64,000 bases of DNA from Mesorhizobium sp. dw_380 (GCF_018588885.1 NZ_JAFFIW010000003.1:62001-126000), one strand, 5' to 3'; counted from the first letter of the stretch, positions 36,958 to 47,004 are shown. The notes: generated from the sequence alone by a model not told the origin. Made by a program: numbers and translations.

Positions 36958-39495
36958 ATGGTGGATTTTTCGAAACTTTCTCGCCCGAAAGGGGTAGCCG
37001 CACCAACCGATCCATTAGAAATCTTCAAGAAAACCCCCAATCTGGGCGACGCTCCTAATGATCTATGGAAAGGTCAGGCGGAAGCACTCACTCGATGGCA
37101 TAAAGATCGGCAACAGACAGATAACGTGGTCATCCTCAACACCGGCGCGGGTAAGTCGATTGTCGGAATTTTAATTGCACAGAGTTTAGTTAATGAACTC
37201 ATCGGACCTGTCGTTTATGTTTGCAGTACAATTGATCTTGTTAGACAAACTGAGCGCGAGTGCGGCCGCATCGGGATTGCCTATACTTCTCGGGTCGAGA
37301 GCACGTTCTCGAACGACCTCTTCGAGACAGGAAAGGCATTCTGTATCACGACATATGCAGCGCTTTTTGCCCCGATAAACGCTTTTAAAACTGACAAATC
37401 TCCCGCTGCAGTTATTTTCGACGACGCCCATGTGGCCGAGCGACTGATAAGAGATTCGTTTACAATCAATATTTCTAGAGTCGATCATCCCAATCTGTAT
37501 TCCAGCATAATTGATATAATCAGACCGGAATTTGAGTCACTTGGAAAGTCGGCGCACCTTAGCTTCATTTTGGAAGACGTCGGTCAGATGAGCGTCACGT
37601 TGTGTCCGCCTGCGACCGCACATCGACATGCGGCTGAGTTAATCGAGACCTTCAAAAAACATGAATACAAAAAATCTCGAGAATTATTCTTTCCTGTTGT
37701 TCAACTTTACGAGCGGATTGGGATGTGTGCGATACTGATCTCGTCACAGTCGATCGAGATAACTCCGCCCTTCATTCCCACCAGTAAGTTTGATTTTTTG
37801 AGCCAGAAGATTAGGCGCGTATATCTTTCTGCGACGCTCGACTGCGAGACAGACTTTGTTAGAGGGTTTGGGATACGGAAAACAAACCGTATCGAACCTG
37901 ACAATGACGCCGGCAACGGGGAACGCCTCATTCTGTTGGGTAGTGACTTGGCTAAGCCAGATGGCCAGCAGGAGTTGGTTGCGGACCTTTCTGGCGCCCG
38001 AAAGGTTCTTATTTCGGTTCCCTCATACCCTCGCGCGAAGAAGTGGTCCGGCTTGGCCATACCGCCACAACCTAAGGACTTTACTGACAAGCTGAACGAA
38101 TTCCGAGGAGCTAAGAAGGGGGTTTTTTGCCTAGTGTCGCGGGTGGACGGGATCGACCTTCCGCAAGATACCTGCCGAATTATGATCGTAGACGGCGCCC
38201 CCTCCGGTTCAAGTTTGCTGGAGAGATTCCAGTTTGCGTCACTCGGGATGAGTAATCTCTTTTCGACAAAATTTGCCAGCAGACTGACGCAGCTCTTTGG
38301 TCGCATCAATAGAGGACGAAGTGACTACGGTGCCTTCGTTCTGTACGGCAACGACATAACTTCGTGGATGAAGAACGAGAGGAATATCGCACTTCTACCC
38401 GAGTTGCTTCGGAAGCAGACCATCCTAGGTCAATCGATGCAGAAAGACCTCGGACCCTTGGATCAGGGAGGCATTATTGAGGTCATCGGGAACGTATTGG
38501 ATCGCGACAAGGGCTGGCTGGGCTTCTATCGCGACACGATCGACGGGCTCGAGGTGTCCAACTCGGCTATTGAACGCGTCAAAACTCGGGAGACGCAATT
38601 GGCGATTGGGGCGGAAGCAGAATGTAGGTTTATGTCGAAGCTCTGGGAGGGGGACATCGATGGTGCACGCAAGCCAATTTTGGATGTGCTCAACGACATA
38701 GCCGTTGCAGACGCGAAACTAGCAGGTTGGTATTCTATGTGGCTTGGCATGACCTATGAGATCGAGGGGGACGAGGAGACAAGTGGCGTCCACTATCGGC
38801 GAGCCCGTTCGCGGCTTTCAGCTTGGGTGAATTTGCCCTATAAGAAATCATTCAAAGAAGGTGACTTTTCTGCAGATGCTAAGGCCGCCGCTCACCAGCG
38901 ATTGCTATTTATAAACAGCCAAGGCCCGCAGGCACTTAGCGACCATATCGCAAGAATAAGAGTACAAGTTGGTTCTGTAGGGAATGAGGAACATAGTTCC
39001 GCTCAGCACGAAGAGGCAGTACGATACATAGGAGAGCTCCTGGGATTTGAAGCCACGCGACCGGACAACGAATTGGGGATGGGGCCTGATGTCATTTGGT
39101 TTGATGACGATCAAAAGTATCTTATCCCGTTTGAACTCAAGACAAAGAAAAATGCTCCGGCCGAATACAGCAAGGACGAAGTTGGCCAATCGCTAAATCA
39201 TCTTCAGTGGGTTTCTGAAAACTTCAAAGAATATCGATGCGCTGGATTGTTCATCTTGGGTCCTGATGGAACTTGCAAGGGTAACGCGAACCCCAGCGAT
39301 AACATGTTCCTACTAACAGTCCAACGTTTTCAGACTTCTCTCAAACAGTTCTTAGCGAGACTTGAGGACGTAAGAGGCAGGACCGCTTTGGAGCGATGGA
39401 CGCTGATCAATGAGATGGGCCAACTTCCCGAGTGGCAAATCGTTGGCTGGTTCAATCGCTTTCGGGATCGGCTGTTGCGGGATCTGAAGGTTTAG
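36958..39495 (+). CDS. Helicase-nuclease fusion, candidate phage-defence protein
   Basis: An 845-residue protein. The SF2 helicase core shows a Q-like motif LWKGQAEAL (36-44), Walker A NTGAGKS (61-67), DDAH (155-158), YLSATL (289-294) and QLFGRINRG (445-453). The C-terminal part has EEAVRYIGELLGFEA, then PD (710-711) and ELK (726-728), the spacing of a PD-(D/E)xK nuclease. Codon use and base composition are visibly AT-richer than its neighbours, and it sits beside tRNA-Arg, which suggests transfer. It may relate to Hna, a helicase/nuclease reported to give phage resistance in Sinorhizobium. GGGGGAGATAGGTA precedes the ATG. Confidence 0.82.
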   Translation: MVDFSKLSRPKGVAAPTDPLEIFKKTPNLGDAPNDLWKGQAEALTRWHKDRQQTDNVVILNTGAGKSIVGILIAQSLVNELIGPVVYVCSTIDLVRQTERECGRIGIAYTSRVESTFSNDLFETGKAFCITTYAALFAPINAFKTDKSPAAVIFDDAHVAERLIRDSFTINISRVDHPNLYSSIIDIIRPEFESLGKSAHLSFILEDVGQMSVTLCPPATAHRHAAELIETFKKHEYKKSRELFFPVVQLYERIGMCAILISSQSIEITPPFIPTSKFDFLSQKIRRVYLSATLDCETDFVRGFGIRKTNRIEPDNDAGNGERLILLGSDLAKPDGQQELVADLSGARKVLISVPSYPRAKKWSGLAIPPQPKDFTDKLNEFRGAKKGVFCLVSRVDGIDLPQDTCRIMIVDGAPSGSSLLERFQFASLGMSNLFSTKFASRLTQLFGRINRGRSDYGAFVLYGNDITSWMKNERNIALLPELLRKQTILGQSMQKDLGPLDQGGIIEVIGNVLDRDKGWLGFYRDTIDGLEVSNSAIERVKTRETQLAIGAEAECRFMSKLWEGDIDGARKPILDVLNDIAVADAKLAGWYSMWLGMTYEIEGDEETSGVHYRRARSRLSAWVNLPYKKSFKEGDFSADAKAAAHQRLLFINSQGPQALSDHIARIRVQVGSVGNEEHSSAQHEEAVRYIGELLGFEATRPDNELGMGPDVIWFDDDQKYLIPFELKTKKNAPAEYSKDEVGQSLNHLQWVSENFKEYRCAGLFILGPDGTCKGNANPSDNMFLLTVQRFQTSLKQFLARLEDVRGRTALERWTLINEMGQLPEWQIVGWFNRFRDRLLRDLKV

Positions 39496-39607
39496 CCACA
39501 GCTTGGGAGGAATTTGCGTTTCGCAAGACGAACCAGTGCAGTGAAGAAAGCTGGCAAAAACTCGGGGCGGTGCGGAAGCCGTACAACCGAGATTGCTTTG
39601 AAAATAT

Positions 39608-39684
<77 letters not shown>

Positions 39685-39791
39685 TTCCCGGCGGGCCGGA
39701 AAACGAACCAGCCGGTGAACCGGCAAGTCACGGCTTCTTAGCGGAAGCCGGCGCGGGCTTCAACGGGCAATTGGAGATTGGCTTCTCGCGC

Positions 39792-40709
39792 CTACTCCCC
39801 CGCCTCGCTCTTCACCGTCCGCCGCCCACGCACCGCTCGCTTAACCTTCTTGGCGCCCGTCAGCTCGTGCATCGCGTCGAGCTGCATCTGCTGCATTTCG
39901 GCCAGACGGGTCCATTGGCGCGAGATGAGGTAGTCGAGTTTTTCGTGCAGGTGGCGCACTTCAAGCTCGGCCTTGAGGTTGACGCGGTAGTCGTTGAAGG
40001 AGCGCAGGCGGTCCTTGGCCTCCGTCCGTCTCTGGCTCATCATGATGATCGGCGCCTGGACGGCGGCGATGCAGGAGAGCAGCAGGTTGAGCAGGATGAA
40101 GGGATAGGGATCGAAGGCGCTGCTCATGCCCGCGATCAGGTTGATGCCGATCCAGATCAAAAGCACGCTGGCGAACGAGATCAGGAACCACCAGCTGCCG
40201 CCGAAGGCCGCCATATTGTCGGAGACGCGGTCGGCGAAGGAGCGGTGCTCCTCGAACTCTTCTTCCGAGTTTTCGGAAATGGTGTCTTGTTTGGCGATCG
40301 ATTCCACCACCTGGCGGTCGAGTTCGGAGAATTCGCCGTGCTCCTGCTGCAGCAGCTCCTCCATGTAGCGCATGCGGTAGCGGCCGAGCTCCTCGCGGCT
40401 GATGCGGGCGCCCCTGGGCAGGTCCGGATGGTCGGAGCGGATGCGGTCGGCGAGGCTCGGGCGCAGGGTGTCGATGCGCACCAGGTCGCGCTTGTGGAAT
40501 TTGCGGCCCGAGATCGCCGACGGCTTCTTCTTCGGCTTCAGCCGCGACGCGCCGGGGCCGGCAGGTTCGGAGTCCGGCACTTCGGGCATGTCGAAATGCT
40601 CGTCCGAAACCTCGTTCAGATCCTCCTGCGTGATCGGCGCCTCGAAATATTCGCCGCCGCTGTCGTTGTCCGCCGCCTTCTGCTCGGATGCCTTGGGAAC
40701 GGTGCTCAT
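39792..40709 (-). CDS. DUF1003 family membrane protein
   Basis: About 305 residues. A long polar N-terminal part (acidic, then RLKPKKKP) is followed by ISENSEEEFEEHRSFADRVSDNMAAFGGSW, two membrane segments (WFLISFASVLLIWIGINL and PFILLNLLLSCIAAVQAPIIM) and a coiled, charged C-terminus. This is the DUF1003 core; function unknown. The ATG at 40709 (MSTVPK) is preferred over 40766, which would add an unconserved leader. Confidence 0.85.
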   Translation of the reverse strand: MSTVPKASEQKAADNDSGGEYFEAPITQEDLNEVSDEHFDMPEVPDSEPAGPGASRLKPKKKPSAISGRKFHKRDLVRIDTLRPSLADRIRSDHPDLPRGARISREELGRYRMRYMEELLQQEHGEFSELDRQVVESIAKQDTISENSEEEFEEHRSFADRVSDNMAAFGGSWWFLISFASVLLIWIGINLIAGMSSAFDPYPFILLNLLLSCIAAVQAPIIMMSQRRTEAKDRLRSFNDYRVNLKAELEVRHLHEKLDYLISRQWTRLAEMQQMQLDAMHELTGAKKVKRAVRGRRTVKSEAGE

Positions 40710-40906
40710 GGTGCTGGCTCCTGCTGTGGCGCCAAAGGATACGCCAAGGCGACGGGGGATTTCCACCGCCGGATTCGCAGCCTATGCCACGTCTTCCCTA
40801 CGATTGCGTGACATCCGTGAGACGATAGCCGGCTGTGGGGTTTTTGTGGGTTCATCGCGGGGGAGGCCGTAGGAGGTGTTCGAGATTGGCCGAGGCCTCC
40901 CCGACG

Positions 40907-41090
40907 TCGTCATCCCCGGGCGGAGCAGGAGCGAAGCTCCGTCGCGGAGACCCTGGGATCCATTCCGTGACCTTAGCCGAGGGTGCAGCGGAGCGGAATT
41001 CTGCACCGTAGCAATGCCTGGAGGTCGCGGCATGGATCCTCGGGTCTGCGCCGCGTCGCTGCGCTCCTTGCTCCGCCCGTGGATGACGAA
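40907..41090. repeat. Palindromic intergenic repeat, copy B
   Basis: A 184-bp relative of the element at 20780-20966, inserted in the opposite orientation. Its right end (GCTCCTTGCTCCGCCCGTGG) is almost the reverse complement of copy A's left end, and the centre shares CGGTGCAGAATTC. Ends are TCGTCATCC and GGATGACGA. It fills about half of the 407-bp gap 40710-41116 between the DUF1003 gene and the carboxypeptidase gene; the rest holds nothing recognisable. Confidence 0.8.
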
Positions 41091-41116
41091 GTCATGGGGG
41101 CTCCGCTCCCCGCGCC

Positions 41117-42031
41117 TTACTGCTGTTCGGCGAACATCAGCCTGGTCTTGGCGTCGGCCACCACGGGCGACAGGCTGCGCTGGATCAGCGCTTCGACGTG
41201 GTCGTTGCGCTGGCGGGCTGAGTCGGCGCCCATCACCACCACGATCAGCTGGCGGCCGTCGGCATTGTAGGAGGTGACGATGTTGAAGCCGGAGGCCCTG
41301 ATGTAGCCGGTCTTGATGCCGTCGACGCCGCGCACGCGGCCGAGCATGTCGTTGTGGCCGCGCACCAGCCGGCCGCGGAACATGAAGTCGCTTTCGGAGA
41401 AATAGTGGAAGTGCTGAGGAAAGCGCTGATGCAGCGCCATGCCGAGCACCGCCATGTCGTGCGCCGTCGTCATCTGGCCGTCGTCGGGCAGGCCGGACGC
41501 ATTGTGGAAAATGGTGCTGGTCATGCCGAGCTGGCGCGCCTTGGACGTCATCATGGCGGCGAACTGGTCCTCCGTGCCGCCGAGATATTCGCCGACCGCC
41601 ACCGCCACGTCGTTCGCCGATTTGACGACGATGGCGCGGATGGCGGAATCGACATCGATCGTCTCACCGCGCCGGAAGCGCATCTTGGTCGGCGGCTGCG
41701 AGGCGGCATGGTCCGAGACCGGGATCTGTGTCTCCTTGCTGACGCGCCCGGAATCCATCGCCTCGAACAGGAGGTACAGCGTCATCATCTTGGTCAGTGA
41801 GGCCGGATAGCGCTGCGCCGTCGAGTTGACCTCGAACAGCTGCTTGCCGGTCTTGCCGTCAACGACGATGGCCGCATATTTCTGCGGCGGCGCCGGCACC
41901 GCCAGCACCGAATCCGGCGGGGTCGCGGTCGAGCAGCCGGCGACCATCAGCAACAGGCCAAGGGCCAGCAAAAATCTCTGGAGGAGCGGAAGGGGACGCA
42001 GGTGGGACAAGGTCAGGTCTGTTCGGGTCAA
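41117..42031 (-). CDS. D-alanyl-D-alanine carboxypeptidase-like lipoprotein (peptidase S11)
   Basis: About 304 residues. A signal with lipobox MVAGC near residue 32 predicts lipid anchoring. Penicillin-binding motifs are intact: SLTK (active-site Ser), SAN in VVKSANDVAV and KTG in GIKTGYI. It trims the terminal D-Ala from peptidoglycan stem peptides in the periplasm. The start is uncertain: no ATG gives the full signal peptide, so a TTG at 42031 or 42010 must be used. Confidence 0.85.
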   Translation of the reverse strand: MTRTDLTLSHLRPLPLLQRFLLALGLLLMVAGCSTATPPDSVLAVPAPPQKYAAIVVDGKTGKQLFEVNSTAQRYPASLTKMMTLYLLFEAMDSGRVSKETQIPVSDHAASQPPTKMRFRRGETIDVDSAIRAIVVKSANDVAVAVGEYLGGTEDQFAAMMTSKARQLGMTSTIFHNASGLPDDGQMTTAHDMAVLGMALHQRFPQHFHYFSESDFMFRGRLVRGHNDMLGRVRGVDGIKTGYIRASGFNIVTSYNADGRQLIVVVMGADSARQRNDHVEALIQRSLSPVVADAKTRLMFAEQQ

Positions 42032-42123
42032 GCTGTTGCTGAGATAAGGCGAAGCTAACGTAACGCGGCGGATGCGTCCATTTGGTTAATGCCGGTTACT
42101 CCCAGGATTGTCGAGCCAGCCGC

Positions 42124-42282
42124 TTTTCACCCTCCCCCTTTTTCACCCTCCCCCTTGTGGGGAGGGTCGATCCGCACAGCGGATCGGGGTGGGGGTTCTC
42201 GTAGGGCGCTACCCCCACCCCGTCGACCGGTCTTCGCTTCGCTCCGCCCGCTCGCCGACCCTCCCCACAAGGGGGAGGGTGA
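42124..42282. repeat. Inverted-repeat element of a second family
   Basis: A perfect 27-base inverted repeat (42143-42169 and 42256-42282, core CCCTCCCCCTTGTGGGGAGG) flanks an inner pair GGGTGGGGGT / ACCCCCACCC. A partial tandem copy of TTTCACCCTCCCCCTT precedes the left end. It can form one long hairpin and lies in the 340-bp gap between the carboxypeptidase and the next + gene. Not related to copies A and B. Confidence 0.75.
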
Positions 42283-42371
42283 GGCAGCCTGATGCGAAAT
42301 GCCGGCCCCGGTGCTTGCGCAAGCCGCGCCGAACGGGTTCTGTCTGCGTCTTCAGAATCGGTGAGAGCGCA

Positions 42372-43472
42372 ATGACCATCAGCACGATCAAGGCCAGAGG
42401 TATTTCGGTTTCGCTCGACCTCACCGTTGGCCATATCGCCGACATGGTCGTCGAGAGCGGCGGGCGCCGGTTGAAGCCGCTGCACCGCGCGCCATGGGTC
42501 GATGCAGGCGAGACGCTGCCGAGGGACCTGCCGCAAGGCACCGTTCGCCTGTCGGGCGATTTCCTGTGCGCGCCGTTTTCGCGCAGCGATGTCGAGGCGG
42601 CGCCGCTGCATGGCTGGCCGGCCAACAGCGCCTGGGATGTCATCGACAGCGCCGCGACGGACGACGGCTGGCGCGCGGTCTTCCGGCTGCGGCACAAGGT
42701 GATGGGCGCCAGCGTCGACAAGATCCTAGCGCTGCGCGACGACCACCCCTTCCTCTATCAGGAACATGTGTTTTCCGGCGGTTCGGGCGCGATTTCCGTC
42801 GCCCACCACCCGATGACGGCGATGACGGGCGGCGGGCGGCTGGCCTTTTCGCCGAAGCGCTTTGCGGCGACGCCTGCCGACCCGCTGGAGCCGGACCCGG
42901 CGCGCGGCCGCTTCATGCTGGCCTATCCGGCGCGGTCGGCCGACCTCCAGCATTTTCCCGCCGCCGGCGGCGGCACGCTCGACCTGACAGACTATCGCAT
43001 GGATGACCGGCGCGAGGATTTCGTCACCTTGGTCGAGGCGGACCATGGCGGGCCGGGCTGGACGGCGCTGGCGCGCCAGGCCGAGGACGATCTGGTGCTG
43101 GTGCTGAAGAACCCGGCCGAACTGCCTGTCACCATGCTGTGGCTCAGCAATGGCGGGCGCGACTACGCGCCCTGGAGCGGCCGGCACTTGGGCGTGCTCG
43201 GCATCGAGGACGGCCGCACGGCCGTCGGCCATGCTGCCTCGATCGGCGACAACTGGCTGAAGCGCGAAGGCGTGGCGACAGCCTTTGCGCTTGGCGAGGG
43301 CCGCGGCTTTTCGTTCCGCCATGTCATCGGTGCACTGCCGGCATCCGGCGGCGAGCCGCCGCAGGAGGTCACCACGGCCAATGGCCGCATGCGGCTGGCA
43401 TCCGCCGGCGCGGCGCGGGACGTGCCCTTCGACAGCGACTTCCTGCGCATTGGTCGGCCAGCGGTTGCCTGA
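42372..43472 (+). CDS. Galactose-mutarotase-superfamily protein, function unknown
   Basis: A 366-residue protein that reads like a sugar-mutarotase/glycan-binding beta-sandwich fold (LYQEHVFSGGSGAISVAHHP, TMLWLSNGGRDYAPWSGRHLGVLGIED). The catalytic residues of true aldose 1-epimerases are not obvious. The start at 42372 (MTISTIK) is chosen over a much earlier in-frame start that would run through the repeat element. It is followed by an FrcK-like kinase on the same strand 95 bp on, so a role in sugar handling is possible. Confidence 0.6.
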   Translation: MTISTIKARGISVSLDLTVGHIADMVVESGGRRLKPLHRAPWVDAGETLPRDLPQGTVRLSGDFLCAPFSRSDVEAAPLHGWPANSAWDVIDSAATDDGWRAVFRLRHKVMGASVDKILALRDDHPFLYQEHVFSGGSGAISVAHHPMTAMTGGGRLAFSPKRFAATPADPLEPDPARGRFMLAYPARSADLQHFPAAGGGTLDLTDYRMDDRREDFVTLVEADHGGPGWTALARQAEDDLVLVLKNPAELPVTMLWLSNGGRDYAPWSGRHLGVLGIEDGRTAVGHAASIGDNWLKREGVATAFALGEGRGFSFRHVIGALPASGGEPPQEVTTANGRMRLASAGAARDVPFDSDFLRIGRPAVA

Positions 43473-43567
43473 GCGGGGATTGCGACCGCAGGGTTTGAAA
43501 TTTCGCCCGACTGCCGCCAAGATGCGGCGGAAATATCGTGCCGATCATCAGGGCAAATGAGGCTCCC

Positions 43568-44179
43568 ATGTCCGAAATCGCCCACCTCGCCGCCACCATC
43601 TTCAAGCGCGCCGGCAAGGCAAAGCGCTTCGTCGTTGCCATTGCAGGGCCGCCCGGAGCGGGAAAGTCGACATTGTCGGCGAGCCTGCATGACCTGCTGC
43701 CGGAAGGAGCGGTGGAAGTCGTGCCGATGGACGGCTTCCACTATGACGACATCGTGCTCGAGGCGCGCGGCCTGCGGGCGCGGAAGGGCGCGCCGGAAAC
43801 CTTCGATTTCGCCGGCTTCGAAACCCTGCTGAAGCGCATCCGGGCCGGCGAACCCGACATCGCTATCCCCGTCTTCGACCGCAGCTTGGAACTGTCGCGC
43901 GCCGCCGCGGCAATCATCGGCACCGAGACCAAGTTCATTCTGGTCGAAGGCAATTACCTGCTGCTCGACGAGGAGCCCTGGTCGCGGCTGGCGCCGCTGT
44001 TCGATTTCTCGATCTTCGTCGACGTGCCGCGCAATGAACTCGAGCGCCGCCTGATGGAGCGCTGGCACGACCATGGCCGTTCCGAAGAGGATGCGCGCGC
44101 CTGGATCGCCTCCAACGACATGCCCAACATCGAACGGGTGCTGGCACGGCGCCGGGCAGCCGATCTGGTCATTGGTTAA
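43568..44179 (+). CDS. Uridine kinase/phosphoribulokinase-fold sugar kinase, FrcK-like
   Basis: A 203-residue P-loop kinase: AIAGPPGAGKST near residue 25, VVPMDGFHYDD as in the nucleoside and pantothenate kinase group, LVEGNYLLLDE and RWHDHGRS. It resembles FrcK of the rhizobial fructose transport system, but no transporter is adjacent here. The ATG at 43568 follows GAGG; the frame opens at 43538. It phosphorylates an unknown small substrate. Confidence 0.78.
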   Translation: MSEIAHLAATIFKRAGKAKRFVVAIAGPPGAGKSTLSASLHDLLPEGAVEVVPMDGFHYDDIVLEARGLRARKGAPETFDFAGFETLLKRIRAGEPDIAIPVFDRSLELSRAAAAIIGTETKFILVEGNYLLLDEEPWSRLAPLFDFSIFVDVPRNELERRLMERWHDHGRSEEDARAWIASNDMPNIERVLARRRAADLVIG

Positions 44180-44273
44180 CCTGCTTAATTTTCGATATTT
44201 TTTGACGGGAACCTTAAGACTTTCGCGCCGTTATGACCGAGAACTCGATTATCCGGCATAAGGGATTTTTCCG

Positions 44274-44585
44274 ATGGCAACCAAAGCAAGAAAACCCGCA
44301 GCCGCAAAGCCAAAAGCCGCTAAGGCAACGCAAGCCAAAGCCGGTGCTGGTCCGGCGGTTTCCGAGCGCTCGAAGGACACTAAGGCCGCTTTCGGCAAGG
44401 CCGCACCCAGGAAAGTCGCACCCGCGGCCGCAAAACCGGCGCGCAAACCCGCCCCCAGCAAACCCGGGGCCGTCCGAAACGTGGCGAATGTGGCGGCCGG
44501 CGCGGTGGTCGCAACCGCACGCAGTGCTGCCTCGCTGGCGGCTTCCGTGATCGGCAGGGGCGGCCCGAAAGCCAAGGCGAAGTAG
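44274..44585 (+). CDS. Lys/Ala/Pro-rich histone H1-like basic protein
   Basis: 103 residues dominated by Ala, Lys and Pro with repeated AKP/KPAA motifs (MATKARKPAAAKPKAAK), then an Ala-rich helical stretch (VANVAAGAVVATARSAASLAA). The strong positive charge suggests nucleic-acid binding, as for bacterial H1-like proteins. It has a clear ATG but no further diagnostic motif; being low-complexity, identification is tentative. Confidence 0.6.
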   Translation: MATKARKPAAAKPKAAKATQAKAGAGPAVSERSKDTKAAFGKAAPRKVAPAAAKPARKPAPSKPGAVRNVANVAAGAVVATARSAASLAASVIGRGGPKAKAK

Positions 44586-44654
44586 CAGGCCTGCATCGTG
44601 CTGCCGCGGTGCCAGGCACTCGCCTTGGCGCCGCATGGTGCGTGAGGATTCGCT

Positions 44655-45359
44655 TCAGCCTTTTGCGGGAATGGTCAGGCCCTTCTGTACTGCCGGCCGC
44701 GCCAGTCCCCGCTCCAGCCATGTTCCGACATTGGCGAAATCATCGAAACCGACGAGATCGCGCGCTTCATAGAAGCCGATCAGGTTGCGGACCCAGCCGA
44801 GCAGCGAGATGTCGGCGATGGTGTAGTCGTTGCCCATGATCCATTTGCGGCCCTTCAGCCTGCCGTCGAGCACGCCGATGAGCCGCCGCGACTCGTCGCG
44901 ATAGCGTTCCAGCGGGCGCTTGTCGGCGATCTCGCGGCCAGCGAATTTATGGAAGAAACCGACTTGGCCGAACATCGGACCGACCGAGGCCATCTGGAAG
45001 AACACCCATTGGATGGTCTCATAGCGGCGCGCCGCGTCCGCCGGGATGAGCAGGCCGGTCTTGTCGGCGAGATAGAGCAGGATGGCGCCGGATTCGAACA
45101 GGCCGATCGGCTTGCCGTCCGGGCCGTTGGGATCGATGATCGCCGGGATCTTGCCGTTGGGGTTGAGCGACAGGAACTCCGGCGTCCAGCTTTCGTCCTT
45201 GCCGAGGCTGATCAGATGCGGCTCGTAAGGCAGGCCGATCTCTTCCAGGGCGATCGATATCTTCACGCCGTTCGGCGTCGTTGCCGAATAGAGCTGGATC
45301 CGGTCAGGATGCTTGGCCGGCCACCGCGTGGTGATCGGAAAGGCGGACAGGTCGGCCAT
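44655..45359 (-). CDS. Glutathione S-transferase family protein (YfcG/YghU-like)
   Basis: About 234 residues. Thioredoxin-like N-terminal domain with LYSATTPNGVKISIALEE, KIPAIIDP and ESGAILLYLADKTG, then an all-helical C-terminal domain with NDYTIADISLLGWV. Members of this group act as glutathione-dependent disulfide reductases. The ATG at 45359 has AGGAG six bases upstream; 45389 is an unneeded extension. Confidence 0.87.
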   Translation of the reverse strand: MADLSAFPITTRWPAKHPDRIQLYSATTPNGVKISIALEEIGLPYEPHLISLGKDESWTPEFLSLNPNGKIPAIIDPNGPDGKPIGLFESGAILLYLADKTGLLIPADAARRYETIQWVFFQMASVGPMFGQVGFFHKFAGREIADKRPLERYRDESRRLIGVLDGRLKGRKWIMGNDYTIADISLLGWVRNLIGFYEARDLVGFDDFANVGTWLERGLARPAVQKGLTIPAKG

Positions 45360-45536
45360 CGAGAACTCCTGAGTGGGGATTTGCGCCAAGGGGCGCGATG
45401 CTGGCGGGTCGGCAAAGAATTAGGTGCGCGGCCGGGTGTGATCAATATGGCGGCGACAGTTTCGCCTGCGAACGTGGCGGATGATACGACCGCCATTGCC
45501 GTCCGTGATCGCCCGGGGCGATAGTGATCGCTGGAA

Positions 45537-46745
45537 TCAGATGGCCTTGAATGCAAGCACCGCGTTGGTGCCGCCAAAGGCAAAGCTGTTGCTGATCGCA
45601 GTGCGTACCTTGCGCTCGCGCGCGACATTGGGCGTCACGTCGAGATCGCAATCGGGATCGGGCTCGCGGTAATTCGCGGTCGGCGGCACGATGCCCTCGC
45701 GGATCGCCATGACGCAAGCGATCATCTCCAGTCCGCCCGACGCGCCCAGGCAATGCGCGTGCATCGACTTGGTCGAGGAGACCGACAGCGAGCCCACATG
45801 CTCGCCAAAGACGCGCTTGATCGCGTTGGTCTCGATCTGGTCGTTGGCCTTGGTGCCGGTGCCGTGGGCGTTGAGATAATCGACGTCCTCGGGATTGAGC
45901 CCGGCATCGGCCAGGCAAAAGCGCATCGCCGCTTCCGGCCCCTCGACTGTCGGGGCGACGATATCGGAGGCATCGGCCGAGAGCCCGGCACCGGCGATTT
46001 CGGCAAGGATGGTGGCGCCACGCGCCATGGCGTGATCGTAGCTTTCCAGAACCGCCATGCCGGCGCCTTCGCCCAGCACCAGTCCCTGGCGGTCGGCAGA
46101 GAACGGCCGGCAGGTGTCGGGCGACAGCACGCGCAGTGCCTCCCAGCCCTTGAGCACGCCCCAGACCAGCGGCGCTTCGGTGCCGCCGGCGACCATGATT
46201 TCGGCGCGGCCGAGCCTGATCTGGTCGACCGCCGAGGCGATGGCATGATTGGCCGACGAGCAGGCCGAAGTGACGCCGAACACCGGCCCGCGCAGGCCAA
46301 GGTGCATGCTGACCTGGCCGGCGGCGGCGCCCGGCATGACCCGGGGCACAGTGAAGATGCCGGCGCGATTCTTGCCCTCGACCAGGATGGCGCGATAGTT
46401 CTCCTCGACCGTCTCGAACCCGCAGACGCCGACGCCGATAACGGCCCCCATGCGATAGGTGTTGTCGGCATGCGCAGCCAGTCCGGACTGCTGCATGGCT
46501 TCGCGGGCCGCGATCGTCGCCAGCAGGCTGAAGCGGTCCATCGACACCAGCTGCTTGCGCTCGATGCCGTGATCGGGCAGCGCCTTGATCTCGCAGCCGG
46601 TCTTGACCTTCAAATCGTGCAGAAAAGGATTGTCGATCGGCCCTATCGCCGAACGGCCAGCGCGCATCTCGCCCCAGATCGCCGGCGCATTGGTGCCGAG
46701 CCCGCATATCCCGCCAATGCCGGTAATGACGACGCGTTTCAGCAT
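45537..46745 (-). CDS. Beta-ketoacyl-ACP synthase, NodE-like
   Basis: A 402-residue condensing enzyme. The catalytic Cys is in SACSSANHA, with His in NAHGTGTK and His in [11 protein letters not shown], so the Cys-His-His triad is intact. The N-terminus ([15 protein letters not shown] ... [14 protein letters not shown]) resembles NodE more than FabF. NodE works with NodF to make unusual acyl chains for lipochitooligosaccharides, but no other nod genes are near. It begins four bases after the NodF-like carrier gene, so the pair is one operon and may make a special lipid. Confidence 0.85.
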   Translation of the reverse strand: MLKRVVITGIGGICGLGTNAPAIWGEMRAGRSAIGPIDNPFLHDLKVKTGCEIKALPDHGIERKQLVSMDRFSLLATIAAREAMQQSGLAAHADNTYRMGAVIGVGVCGFETVEENYRAILVEGKNRAGIFTVPRVMPGAAAGQVSMHLGLRGPVFGVTSACSSANHAIASAVDQIRLGRAEIMVAGGTEAPLVWGVLKGWEALRVLSPDTCRPFSADRQGLVLGEGAGMAVLESYDHAMARGATILAEIAGAGLSADASDIVAPTVEGPEAAMRFCLADAGLNPEDVDYLNAHGTGTKANDQIETNAIKRVFGEHVGSLSVSSTKSMHAHCLGASGGLEMIACVMAIREGIVPPTANYREPDPDCDLDVTPNVARERKVRTAISNSFAFGGTNAVLAFKAI

Positions 46746-46749
46746 TCGG

Positions 46750-47004
46750 TCAGGCTTTTTTCGCGATCAGCGCGCGAACGGCTTCGACCATGTCGCCGAC
46801 GTTCTTGAGATTGCTCCAGGCATCGACCGTGTTCATCTCGATCTCGATGCCATATTGCTCCTCGAGATCGAAGATGATCTCCGTCAGCTCAAGGGAATGG
46901 ATGCCGAGCGCCGTCAACTCGGTGTTGGTGGTGATCTCTTCACCGCCCGGCTCGGCATGAGCCTTGATCTTCTCGATGATTTCCGTTGCCAGTTGGTCAG
47001 CCAT
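46750..47004 (-). CDS. Acyl carrier protein, NodF-like
   Basis: An 84-residue carrier starting [14 protein letters not shown] and ending [32 protein letters not shown] closely recalls NodF. The phosphopantetheine Ser is present, but the usual DSL reads HSL (LGIHSLEL). It is immediately upstream of the NodE-like synthase. The divergent gap to ureD shows no nod-box-like sequence that I can recognise. Confidence 0.85.
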   Translation of the reverse strand: MADQLATEIIEKIKAHAEPGGEEITTNTELTALGIHSLELTEIIFDLEEQYGIEIEMNTVDAWSNLKNVGDMVEAVRALIAKKA

